Positions 10,476-20,357 of a stretch of DNA of 64,000 bases are shown here, one piece after another. Under the pieces are notes generated by a model that was not told where the DNA came from, ran no database searches, and saw only the letters and a list, made by a program, of their open reading frames with translations. The position numbers and the translations under genes are program-made. Every line of letters starts with the position of its first letter. Position 1 is the first letter of the stretch. Source of the stretch: Paratrimastix pyriformis (Eukaryota > Preaxostyla > Paratrimastigidae); NCBI GenBank assembly GCA_027972325.1, contig JAPMOS010000038.1, positions 71,001-135,000 of the forward strand, given 5' to 3'.

Positions 10476-12684
10476 ATGTTCCGTGAGCCTCTCCGGCATC
10501 CATCCCTCCGTGATCCTCTCACGTCCCGACCGCGCCCCGAGCGGACGGTCGATGACGAGGATGATGATGAAATTTTGCTCCTGGTCGAGCCGGCGCCTCC
10601 AAAATCCTATTGGGAGTGCCCCGTGTGTATTTCTCCATTCCGCGATCCGGTTCGTCGGACTGCGGTGCTTCACGATTTCTCATCACTCTCGTCGGCAGGT
10701 TATCCTGGGGTGCGGCCATACTTTTTGTCGGGAGTGCTGCTCTGGTGAGACCAAATGCCCGCTGGATCGTTCCCCTGTCACGTCTGTGGGTTACCCTCCC
10801 AGCTGTCGAATGAAATCCCTCCTCCCCCAGATCACTCATCCCCAACCGCATCGTGGCCGAAGTGGTCGCCAATCTGAAAATCCATTGCCGGTACGCCTGT
10901 GAGCAAAGCGAATCTGGTGAATGGTCTGGTGGTTCTTGCCTCCCCCCGACATCTCATGCCACTTGGCCCATCATGGTCGACATTGCCGCCGGCAGGGTCG
11001 TCAAGGACGGCGGCTGCCCCGAGTTGATTCTGCTGGGTGAGCGCGAGCGACACGAACGCGAGTGTGCATATGCGCCCGCTGCATGCCCATACAGCCGCGC
11101 GTGCCCTGATGCGGTCGGGTTACTCCGGCGTGACCTGGACCGGCACCTGTCTGTTTCACCTCGGGTGGTTTATCCACCCCCGTACGATAACCAACCTTCC
11201 CCCGCCAACTCCGGCGCAGCCTCGAGTGCCCGTCACGGCCTACGGCCTGCCCACAGTCCTGCGGACAGACACTCCGGTACTGCGACATTGACACACACAT
11301 CGCCACCCAGTGCCCAAACACCATGCTGCCTTGCCCCAACCAGTGCACGGTCGCCGCCGCGCAGCCCCAGCTCCGCGACGGGGCGATCACCGGGGGGATC
11401 ACCACACCTCCCGCCTCGCCCACCAGCCAGCCGGCTGTGGAGGACGAGCTACTGGTGCTGCCGGCGGGGGACCCGCTGTCGGACGGGGAACAGGAGGAGG
11501 GCGGAAAGGCAGGCGCTGCCCCCGCATCTCGCCCTGTCGCCGATGGATCGGCATCCAACGTGCGAATGATGCCGCGGTCCGCATGTCATATGTGTCCTTC
11601 GACCACAATCACCACCACCAACCCCATCCACCCCTCATCAATTGCATATACTCACCATGTTGCCCCCTCTTCATCCCCTCCACTCCTCCCCTCCCCCAGC
11701 TGCGAGATTGAGCACCACTGTGCCACGGAGTGCCCCAACGCGCCGTGTCGGTGCCCCAACCGTGACACGAAGTCTGCCGACCCCAACAAACGCGCCCGTG
11801 CCCCGGGTGGCGACGTCCCGCCCGGCGCCGCTGCTGCCGCTGGTGATGTCGACGCTGATGATGATCATGATGATGGTGATGATGATGATGGCCCGGATCC
11901 GGCACGCTGCCCGACTGTCTGCCTGCGTAAGGACCTTCCCGCCCACCTGGCCGTCTGCGGCTACCGTCTGGTCCGCTGTGGCCACGCGGGCTGCCCGGCC
12001 CCGGCGATGTCCGCCAATCGACTCTCCGCCCATGAGGCGGCATGTCCCAGCCGGGTGGTGGCCTGCCCGAACGGGTGCGGCACCCAGATGCCCCAGTCCC
12101 AGATCCCGGCCCACCGCGAGTCGACATGCCCCCAGGAGACAGTCGCCTGTCCCATGGCCCGGTACGGCTGCCCCACGGGGGCTATCCTCCGCCGTGATCT
12201 GGCGCAGCACCACCAGGAGAACATGGCTGCGCACGTCGGGTTCATGATGGGCGCCCTGGAGCGGCAGGGACGCGTGTTGGATCAGCAGCAGGCCGAGTTG
12301 GCGGCGCTCCGGGGGGCCGGTCCGTAACCCCGGCGCGGTTGCGTGTGTATGTTGGGATGTCCTGTGTCCCTGTGCGGACCCGATCCCGTGCCCCTGTGCC
12401 CCTGTGCGGACCCGATTCCGTGTTTCGACGTCCCGTTCATTATGGGCTTCCCCCGCATTCGCCCCCGCCGCCCAGCGAATACGCGACTGCGGCAGGTGGG
12501 CTGCGCCATCAGCCGGGGGGCGGTTTCGCTCATGCTGCGCGCCGAGCGGCCAGACGGGACCCCCGTGACCGGCCTCCAGAGCCGGTCCGCCTTCTGTGGC
12601 GATTGCGTTGATGTTGATGCTGATGCTGATGCTGATGCTGGTGGTTGATGACTGGGGTGGTGTCGATGATGGTGGTGATGATGC

Positions 12685-12719
<35 letters not shown>

Positions 12720-12745
12720 TGATGATGGATGATGATGGATGATGA

Positions 12746-12817
<72 letters not shown>

Positions 12818-13431
12818 GGATGATGATGATGATGATTGGATGATGATTGGATGATGAGGATGCTGTTGCTGGTGTTGCCGCCCCATCCACCCCACCCCAC
12901 CCCACCCAGCCTGGTCCCGACCCTGACGGCCCGCTCCTCGCTCGAGCTGCTGGAGCACCCGGGCGGCGAGTACGAGTTGGTGCTGCCCGCCCAGCCCGAC
13001 GGGGCCGTCAGCTGCGCCTTCGCACTCGACGGGCGGCCCATTGGCCTCGAGCCGCCCCAGGCCCAGCAGCTGCTGGCCGGGGAGGCACCGGGAGGTTTGC
13101 ACGGGGGGGCGGATGCGCTTGGGGTGATGTCCTCTTTTCCTGTCGAGGGTGGGCGGGCTCGGAGGACCGTTGGCGCGGCTGCTGGGGGTGACGGAGGGGG
13201 CGGGGGAAGGGGCTCCCAAAAAAATGAGCAAACGGCGTTCTGATCTTTTCCGTTTTCTGATGATGATGATGATGGTGATGATGATGGTGATGATGATGAT
13301 GGTGGTGGTGGTGGTGGTGGTGATTGGATGATGATGGTGATTGGATGATGATGATGATTGGATGATGATTGGATGATGATTGGATGTGTGTGGATGATGA
13401 TTGGATGATGATTGGATGATGATTGGATGAT

Positions 13432-13473
<42 letters not shown>

Positions 13474-16321
13474 CCCGCAGCCGCCGCCCTGCTGCGACCC
13501 TTCACCATCCCGGCCGTGCAGCACTGCTGCGTGGCCGTGGGCGGGGAGGACGGCACCGAGACGGGCCTGGCCACCGTCGAGCGGTTCGACTTGGTGCGGG
13601 GCCGATGGGATGGGATGCCCCCCCTGCACAGCCGCCGGGGCCGGCTGGGGCTGCTTGCCTGGGGAGCCAACGTGTTCGCAATCGGGGGCCGGGGCGGCAA
13701 CAGCCAGGCCAGCATCACCAACACGATTGAGATGGCCAATATGTGGGACGGGGCCAAGTGGCAGGTCTGCGCCGCCAGGCTACCATCCACCACCCGCATC
13801 GCACACCATCGTCATCACCAACACCATCGAGATGGAGAATATGTGGGACGGGGGCCAAGTGGTGTGCGACGGACACCACCTACCAGTGCGGGGGGGGGGG
13901 TGGGGGATAGGGGGGGGGGGGGGGGGGGGATCCTCAGTGGTTGTGCAAGCCTGGGGGGGGGGGGGGGGGGGGGGGGGGGGCGTACGGCGCACGGTCGAGT
14001 CGGCTTTACGTGGGTTTCGGGTGATTTGGGGATGGTGGTGGATGGATCGGCGATCTGAGGGCGGCGATCTGAGGGCGGAGTGTGCGCTTCCATCCCCCCA
14101 TCCGCACCCTTCCCTGACCCACACATGCCCTGTCCACCCACCCCACGTGTCATTTTTTCAGGTTCTCCCGACCACCCTGAGTGCGCCGCGGTGTTCGGTG
14201 GCCTCCCGCACTCACCACTCACTCATTTTCATCTCTCCTACCTCCTACTGCGCATATATGTCAGGTTCTCCCGACCACCCTGAGTGCACCGCGGTGTTCG
14301 ATGGCCTGCACGGTGTACGAGGATCGGCTGGTGGTGCTTGGCGGCTTCCAGAACGACCGGCTGACCACCGTCGAGCAGCTCAATCTCGAGGTCGACATCG
14401 CCCCCCCTCCCCCTCCTCCTCCCCATCCCATCCCATCCCAGCACCACCCCCAGCACCACCAGCATCATCATATTAGCATCGTATCAGCATTATCATATCA
14501 GCACTCAGTCGGCAGCACCCAGTCGGCAGCATCAACATTACCAGCGCCACCACACCGTTCGACTGCGCATATGCCCCATGTGCCCCTGTCCTCACCCGCC
14601 TCACCTTTCTCCCCTGTCTCTCCCCCCACCACCCACCCATCGGGCACCACTCCCTTCCCCCCAGGCGTACCGCGAATCGCCCCAGCTGCTGCTCCGCAAC
14701 CCGCCCCGCTGGTCGGCCCTGCCCCCGCTCACCTTCGCCCGCAGCTCGCACACGGCCCAGGCGGACCCTCGCACCCGGTCCCTCATCACCATCGGCGGTC
14801 CGGCGGCCACAATCCCCCCCCCCCCCCACCCCACCCCACCCCACCCCACCCCACCCCCCGCCCCGCCCAACCTCCAGACGGGAGAGAAGATGGGGCTGTG
14901 GCGGAGACAGGCGCAGCGGTAGCGAACATGAAGAGAAGAGGGCGGGGCGTGGTGGGGCGATGTAAAAAATCTGCAGAAGAAGGGAAAAGGTGCCCGATTT
15001 TGACAGATTTTTGACAGAATCTCACCAAGCTGCGTGCGAGGGGTATTTGGGCCCCTACAATCGGATGTAGTCCGCATCGCATTTCGGACATAGTCTAGCT
15101 GGTCAGGATAGTAGACCCTCACTCTACAGACCCGGGTTCGAGTCCCGGTGTCCGAAAAATAATTTTGCCTTCCCCCCCCCCCCCCCCCCCCCCCCCCTCC
15201 GCAGGCTGGGATGGCCACCGCAGCGTGGCCACCTGCGAGCGCCTCGATCTCGGCTCGGAGCGCGGCTGGCTGCCGCTGCCATCGCTGCGCCAGGCGCGGC
15301 ACTACGTGAGCTCAGTCTCGCTGAGCGGGTCCATCTGGGTCCTCGGAGGCGCCTGCGACACGGTCTGGCCATGTGGCTATCGCCGGGGGGTAGTCAAGAC
15401 GGGACCCGTTGGGCCATCGGGGGCAATTTTTAAATGAATGTGGCTATCACCGTGGGCGGATATGGGATACCAAGGGGGAATGGACACTGCCCTATGCGTC
15501 GGTGCCCAGTCTCAACCCGGATGGTCTTTCGTGGTGGTGGTGGTGGTGGTGGGTGATGATGATGATCGGATGATGATGATGATGCTTGGATGACGATTGG
15601 ATGATGTTGATGTTGTTGATGATGTTGATGTTGTTGATGATGTTGATGTTGTTGATGATGTTGATGTTGTTGATGTTGTTGATGATGATGATGCTAATGT
15701 CATTGATGATGATGATGCCCCGGCCGCTGCAGACGATCGCCCAGTCGATGGAGCGGCTGGACCCCCGGGAGCGCGCCTGGACGCTGCTTGACGCCCGGCC
15801 CACGCCACGCCAGGGGATGGCCATCTTCGGGGTGCAGGACGAGGTCTGCCGTGGTGGTGACGGGTGTGTGTGTGCGTGTGTCTGTGTGTGTTAGGGGGGG
15901 GGGGGGGGGGGGGGGGGCGTCTGCACTGTCTTGTGTGTGTATGCGCCGCTGCGACCACTGGAAAAGTGCCCGTGGCTGCCCGCCAGACACACTCCGCTTT
16001 GGGAAGACCAGCTGGCAGGCAGTATTGGCTTCTTTCGTCCTCTGCCCGTGCCCGTTATTTTCCTCTGGGTTCCTCCCACTGCCCCTGTTCCTCCTTTTCC
16101 TCCCCTGGGTTCCTCCTCCCGGGTCTTCATTACCCACCTCTCTCCCCCATCCCTCTCGGCAGGACTGTCTGTACGCGGTGGGCGGCTACGACGGGCACCC
16201 GGTGGCGCTCTTCGAGCGGTTTGACGTGCGGATGCAGCGCTGGGAGCAGCTGGCGCCCCTGCCCACCGCCCGGGACACCCTCGGGGCCGTGGCCTTCCTT
16301 AATATGCCCTCGCCCGCCTAG
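10476..16321 (+). CDS. RING / TRAF-type zinc finger / filamin-like / kelch multidomain protein
   Basis: At least ten exons. Exons 1-2 (10476-10649, 10699-10781) encode a RING: CPVC, then GCGHTFCRECC and CPLD, with the last zinc ligand Asp rather than Cys. Exons to about 12320 carry repeated TRAF-type zinc fingers (CPELILL, CPNTMLPCPNQC, CGYRLVRCGHAGC, ACPSRVVACPNGCG) and a short coiled coil. Exons at about 12480-12607 and 12911-13100 resemble one filamin repeat (RPDGTPVTGLQ, then GGEYELVLPAQPDGAVSCAF). Exons at 13492-13752, 14263-14390, 14667-14811, 15205-15360, 15730-15850 and 16164-16321 are kelch blades (YAVGGYDGHPVALFERFD). It ends NMPSPA-stop. Inferred: an E3 ubiquitin ligase with substrate-binding blades. 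The TAA near 12327 is intronic (donor GTCCGT). Introns contain GAT arrays, G-tracts, two exon-edge duplications and a tRNA gene. Joins in the zinc-finger exons near 11.15-11.3 kb are uncertain. Confidence 0.8.
12610..12860. repeat. (GAT)n / GGATGAT array
   Basis: Long GAT runs (12683-12716 and 12750-12815) with GGATGATGAT variants fill the intron between the two halves of the filamin-like domain. Confidence 0.95.
13255..13473. repeat. GATGAT / GGATGATGATT array in an intron
   Basis: Degenerate GAT and GGATGATT repeats run right up to the CCCGCAG acceptor of the first kelch exon, so the acceptor has almost no ordinary polypyrimidine tract. Confidence 0.9.
13726..13870 (+). repeat. Duplicated 3' edge of a kelch exon (decayed copy in the intron)
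   Basis: The exon end at about 13716-13752 (ATCACCAACACGATTGAGAT, then ATGTGGGACGGGGCCAAG) is repeated at about 13813-13857 as ATCACCAACACCATCGAGAT, then ATGTGGGACGGGGGCCAAG. The second copy has a one-base insertion that breaks frame, so it is an intronic remnant, not an exon. Confidence 0.75.
13890..13981 (+). repeat. Cluster of poly-G tracts
   Basis: Three G-runs of roughly 8 to 30 bases within 90 bp on the coding strand of the kelch intron. Such RNA could form quadruplexes, though this is inference. Confidence 0.9.
14158..14312 (+). repeat. Duplicated 5' edge of a kelch exon with its acceptor
   Basis: TCAGGTTCTCCCGACCACCC followed by TGAGTGC(G/A)CCGCGGTGTTCG occurs at 14158-14205 and again at 14259-14305. 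The second copy starts the real exon. The first is followed by unrelated sequence, giving a decoy acceptor about 100 bp upstream. Confidence 0.8.
15084..15155 (+). tRNA. tRNA-Glu (anticodon CTC), inside a kelch-gene intron
   Basis: A 72-nt cloverleaf. The acceptor stem TCGGACA pairs perfectly with TGTCCGA. D arm GTCT...GGAT. Anticodon stem GTAGA/TCTAC encloses the loop CCCTCAC with CTC at 34-36. T arm is CCGGG TTCGAGT CCCGG. The D and variable regions look like eukaryotic tRNA-Glu. Box B is GGTTCGAGTCC. A TTTT about 10 nt downstream could be the Pol III terminator. Oddity: position 33 is C where U is almost universal. It lies in the sense orientation in the intron between kelch exons ending near 14811 and starting near 15205. 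It could be a functional gene or a recent tRNA pseudogene. Confidence 0.85.
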
Positions 16322-16723
16322 ACAGGGGGGGCGGGGGGGAGAGGAGGTGGGGGGAGGGACGGCTGACCCCAACAACATCGTAACATAACATCATCTACCC
16401 CGGGGCAATTTGTCGTCCCTCCTTGGCGCGGGTCGGATGTCTTGATGGGTGAGCACGGGGGGTGGGAGGGTGGCATGGCCATATCCCCCAACCATGGGAC
16501 TTCTCAAAAGGACGTCGGCCGTCCCTTTTACGCTGCTGGTTGATAGAGTGCCATGGTGGTTGAGCCCGGGAGGGGGGGGGGGGGGGGGGGGGGGGAGGGG
16601 TGGAGGAGGAGGAGGCATGACCGCACACCCCTGACCCGGCTCGAGGTGTGGCAGAGGGTCCGCACAAGGGGTTGGGTGGCTTCAATTGATGGTCCCCTAT
16701 CCTTGACCATGGGACCTCTCGCC

Positions 16724-16885
16724 AAAAAGAGAGTTGCACGAGAGTTGCACGAAAGGAGGAGGAAGAAGTGGAGAAAGGAGAAAAACACTTTGAGCAAGGG
16801 TCTGGGCACTGGAGCTGAGCGGTAGTTCTTGGGCCGAGAAAAAGAAGAAGAAAGAAAGTGGAAAAAGAGAAGTCCTTTTGGCTGA
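16724..16885 (+). mobile_element. Degraded copy of a TIR-like purine-rich element
   Basis: Begins GAGAGTTGCACGAGAGTTGC and continues with AGGAGGAAGAAGTGGAGAAA and later AAGAAGAAGAAAGAAAGTGG. The order and wording match the better-preserved element at 51.1 kb. The right terminal inverted repeat is missing. Confidence 0.5.
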
Positions 16886-17202
16886 TTGGTGGCTTTCATG
16901 CCGCGTGCAGCCCTCTTCGCTTCGGCCGGCAACAGAGCAAAGCCGCTCAGGTATTTTGGAATGGCGTCAGGGGTGCCCATATCAGGTGGTGGATAGGGGT
17001 GGCGGTGGACCCCGACACTGGTCCATGACCCCCCCGGCGATGTTTGCACGTGGCAAGCGCAACCCACCCTCGGGATAACCGCACCCATTTAGATATAAGC
17101 GGACACGTCTGACTCCCCCCGGTGATGTTTTCGCACCCCATGTGGCAAGCGCAACCCACCATCCACCCCGGTGAGAGTCGCGTCCAGTGATCGCCCTATG
17201 AC

Positions 17203-17345
17203 CTACCCGGGTGATAGCCCCATGCATGACCTACCCGGGTGATAGCCCCATGACCTACCCGGGTGACCGCCCCATGACCTACCCGGGTGGTGATCGCCGC
17301 ATGACCTACCCGGGTGATCGCCCCATGACCTACCCGGGTGATAGC
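17203..17345. repeat. Array of CCCGGGTGATAGCC-type units
   Basis: Seven copies of about 20-22 bp, each with ATGACCTACCCGGGTGAT followed by AGCC or CGCC. The ACCCGGGT core is palindromic. The same motif occurs singly in introns elsewhere in the window, mostly in the other orientation. Confidence 0.85.
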
Positions 17346-17823
17346 CGCACCCCCCCGATGATCGCGCACGGCTCATCATGCACCGTGTCGCAGGCGCCCC
17401 GGCCCCGGCCCACCAGAGGTTGCCTTTCTGGACTCTCCCCCGGGGGGAGGTGTGCTGGATGTGTGGGCAAGGCGTGGGAGTAGTAGCAGGGGGGATATGC
17501 GATTCCTTCCCTCCGTGTTTGGTCGTATTCAAACACGCGGCCTCAGGGACGCCGCCATCTCAAGGCGAACGGGCGGCGCGGCCAGGGGCAGACACCACGA
17601 AGAGAGGGAAACGGGGAAGGAAGACGAGGGAGGGAGAGAGAGCTGGAGGAGAAAGAAGGCCAAGACGCCGGCGGGCAGTTTTACACGCGGTGGACGCCCT
17701 CTGTGCGACATGGGGGGGGGGGGGGGGGGGGGGGGGGGGACGGAAAGGACACGAAACAGCAACGTGCGAGAGAGTGAGGTCGAGAACCCCATGATCTCAC
17801 CGACCCCCCAGCCCCCTCAGGCC

Positions 17824-19095
17824 CTACACCACAGCAACCTCGGGGATACGACAGACCGAAAAACTTGGGGGGTCGGTGATGAGCCTGCGCTCGACCTTGA
17901 AGTCGTTCGTCATGACGGCCAGACGGATGACACCGCCCGAGGAGCCATCACGCTGCATGGCCAGCGAGAGGGCTGCAGGCAGGAACAGCGGAGAAGGGAG
18001 GGTGAGTGGGAGGGTGAGTGGGAGGGTGAGTGGGAGGGTGAGCGGGAGGGTGAGCGGGAGGTGAGTGGGAGGGTGAGTGGGAGGGTGAGCGGGAGGGTGA
18101 GCGGGAGGGTGAGCGGGAGGGTGAGCGGGAGGGTGAGCGGGAGGGTGAGCGGGGGGGGGGGGGGGGGGGGGGGTCACCGGATGGTAGTGACCGCAATGTC
18201 ACAAATGGAGGGCATTATGCTGGATATGTCCAGGGTGGGCGATGCAGACAGACCGTTCGTGACAAACTGGATGCACTCGTCCTGGGTCATGTTCTCCCTG
18301 TACGTGGCGTCGCAGTGCCCATAGATGTACGAGGACCCACTCCCTGTGAAAGTGAGAGCGGGGGGTGAGGATACCGGAAGGGGAAGGGAGGCCAGACCGC
18401 CGATCGACCAGGGCTCCTCAATGACGGGAGAACCCAGGGGAACACAGAAAATGTGAGGACCCTGGAATGAGAGATCAGGTCAGGTCAGCGTGCCAACACC
18501 ATGGAATACGCCAAACCGTGCTATCCACACCGGCAACAAGGAAGGAAGTCTGCATCTGTTCTTTGTACTGGTAGGCGAGATCGCCCAGCATGTGAGCGGC
18601 TGTGTAAACGGAGCACCGGTTATCCAACTCCAGCCTATGAGATTCACGCGAAAGAGAAAGAGAAAGCCAATGGGAGACGCTGGAAGGAAAGTCGGAGAGA
18701 CATGACACGGACGAGTGCATCTCGAGGAAGTAGCGGACGTAGTCGGACAAGATCTGTGTATCGGCAGAGGAACCACTCCGGCAAACATAGATGTTCGGAG
18801 TGAGTTGAGTGAGTTTGTCCGTAATTCTGTTGGCAACGTAGGAACCTGCAGCAAGACGGGAAGATGACACAGCCTTTCAGAAAATATTCAAACCAGTAGA
18901 AGTCCTTGAATCAGAGCCACAAACAACGCCGCCATTGAACCGGCAAGCCATAATACTGGTCTGCGGTTCGAAAAAAATGCGAGTTCAGATAATGTGAGAA
19001 AAAGCTGAGGAAATCGGGCGAACCCCAAGATCAACACCGCCCTTTGCTTTCAGGGCCTCATGAAAAGCTTGTTCAGGAGTGGCAAAGGCCTGCAT
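17824..19095 (-). CDS. PSMB6: Proteasome subunit beta type-6 (beta-1, caspase-like)
   Basis: Start MQAFATPEQAFHEALKAKGG (19095). Exons at about 19095-19035, 18960-18894, 18845-18713, 18634-18530, then about 18460-18390, 18350-18260 and 17973-17824. The mature N-terminus after the propeptide is Thr-Ser-Ile-Met, which puts the catalytic Thr1 at an exon start, followed by FNGGVVCGSDSRTSTG. Then come SYVANRITDKL, YVCRSGSSADTQ, GSGSSYIYGHCDATY, the catalytic-site support region, and AMQRDGSSGGVIRL. It ends PEVAVV-stop. Length and motif order match PSMB6 throughout. It is the active beta subunit of the 20S core particle in cytosol and nucleus. Donors are GTTCGC, GTTTGA, GTCCGT, GTTTGG, GTCTGG and GTCTGT. 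The last intron is mostly a 12-bp minisatellite plus a G-run. Confidence 0.95.
17997..18173. repeat. 12-bp minisatellite (GGGAGGGTGAGC) ending in poly-G
   Basis: About 13 copies, alternating GAGTGG and GAGCGG variants, ending in a 23-base G run. It occupies the last intron of the proteasome gene. Confidence 0.95.
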
Positions 19096-19503
19096 TTTAT
19101 GTGCAGTCTGGTTTCTTTTGAATGGTCGACCTGACCGATTTCGGTGAAGCAGACATTGTTCGGGACCTCGTGCAGCGGTGGCTGGCTCGAAACTTGCGAA
19201 AGAGCCTTGCACAAACACGAAATCGGCTCAAGGGCCGCACATTCGTGATCACAACGGAAGCACAGGCACCCATTCCGATCTTCAGATTTTTTTTCACTTC
19301 CCTCGTCATTAAGTTTCTTACGAGCAGATACATGAAGAGATTCGGGTACCTCAACCTCTTGAACAGACAGTCGCCAACCCAAAGCAAGGGACCCACCCCT
19401 TCCAACGGAGATTCTACCATGGAATGAAGTGCATTCCCCAAAAAAAAGAATTCGAGGTTCTCCAAAGGTCTTCGGACAGTCGGCAAACGAACGAACGGGA
19501 CGC
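19096..19503. other. Upstream region of PSMB6 / 3' flank of RPL37A
   Basis: Lower-GC stretch between two minus-strand genes, presumably holding the proteasome promoter and 5' UTR. A 100-codon plus-strand open frame across it has no supporting features and is probably chance. Confidence 0.45.
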
Positions 19504-19900
19504 TTATTCAGACTCCTTGCGGAGACGACGAATGGTCGAGAACAGCTCGGCAGCGGCGTGGGTGCTGAGGGTTGAATTGGGATAGGTTGAGATGGGGATG
19601 AAGGAGGGCAAAGAAAATACAAACCTCAGAGACCAGGCACCACCGGCCATGACCTTGCCGCAGCGCTTGCAACCCCAGATGCCAACGGCATTCCGCTTAA
19701 TGGCATCCTTGCCGCAGAAACGGCAAGTGTAGCGGGCGTGCTGGGAGACTTCGATCTTCTTCACCAGCTTACGGAGGGAGGCGCCATAGCGGGTGCCGTA
19801 CTTGCCGCAAATGCCGACCTTCTTAGTGCGCTTGGTCTATTGGATAAAAGGGCGAAAGGAAAACAGCTTGATTAGAAATAGCTCCGAGAAATACCATCAT
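19504..19900 (-). CDS. RPL37A: 60S ribosomal protein L37a (eL43)
   Basis: Exon 1 is just ATGATG (19900-19895) followed by intron donor GTATTT. Exon 2 starts after CCAATAG near 19838 with [20 protein letters not shown] and runs through [19 protein letters not shown]. Exon 3 (about 19567-19504) completes [20 protein letters not shown]-stop. The zinc-binding C2-C2 site (CRFC, then CKRC) is intact and the total length of about 93 residues is normal. A start-codon-only first exon is common in intron-rich ribosomal protein genes. It lies in tandem with PSMB6. Confidence 0.95.
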
Positions 19901-20357
19901 GTGATGGCAAACACAGAAAGGGGCTGAGCGGCAGAAGCGGGAGTGCTTGACAAAAGGCGCCCCAGTAAGATTGACGAGACACAAAACGAGCGGAAGGAGG
20001 GGAAGCACGATAAGGGACACATAGAACACAGGCCATTTCTTGAACTTGGAGAAACCGCGAAGAGGGGTTGATAAACCCGGGGTCCTGGTTACTCTCTTCA
20101 GCAAGGTGTTCGTGTTGGGATTCGTGGCAACTTTCTGCACGTCCTGCTTTGTTGATACGCCAACGTTGCCACAAGGGTTTTCTCACAGACAGAATTCGCT
20201 CTGTTGACGACGTGGGAAAGGTTGAGAGGAGTAATCACAATTGGAAATATGAAACCTCTTCAAGAAGAAACATGAAACGCGAAGCGGCAGATGATGCTGC
20301 TTCGCAAAAGGAAGGAGGGGGAAAATACATACAAAAAAGGCATCGGAATTCGATCAG
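19901..20357. other. Upstream region of RPL37A
   Basis: Between RPL37A and the 3' end of the acyltransferase gene, both minus strand. I see no repeat array and no coding signal. The RPL37A promoter must lie here. Confidence 0.4.

Larger units (their letters stand above)
16322..17823. other. Convergent intergenic region with repeats
   Basis: Between the stop of the kelch gene and the stop of the proteasome gene. It contains a poly-G run (16570-16596), a degraded copy of the purine-rich TIR element (about 16724-16885), two copies of a roughly 30-bp sequence (GATGTTTGCACGTGGCAAGC type) at 17040-17160, the CCCGGGTGAT array (17203-17345) and another poly-G run (17711-17739). No gene is evident. 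Confidence 0.5.

Noticed and set aside
12300-12330. TAA stop codon ending the zinc-finger open frame (AALRGAGP-stop)
   Set aside because: A GTCCGT donor lies a few bases upstream and coding sequence resumes downstream (filamin-like and kelch exons), so the stop is intronic.
13813-13870. Extra kelch exon encoding a second TNTIE motif
   Set aside because: A one-base insertion breaks the frame after TIEMENMWDG. It is a decayed exon-edge duplicate.
17203-17345. CRISPR-like direct repeats
   Set aside because: Units are contiguous with no unique spacers and the genome is eukaryotic. It is a tandem array.
19122-19427. 101-codon plus-strand open frame
   Set aside because: No family resemblance or splice signals. 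It lies in the upstream region of PSMB6.
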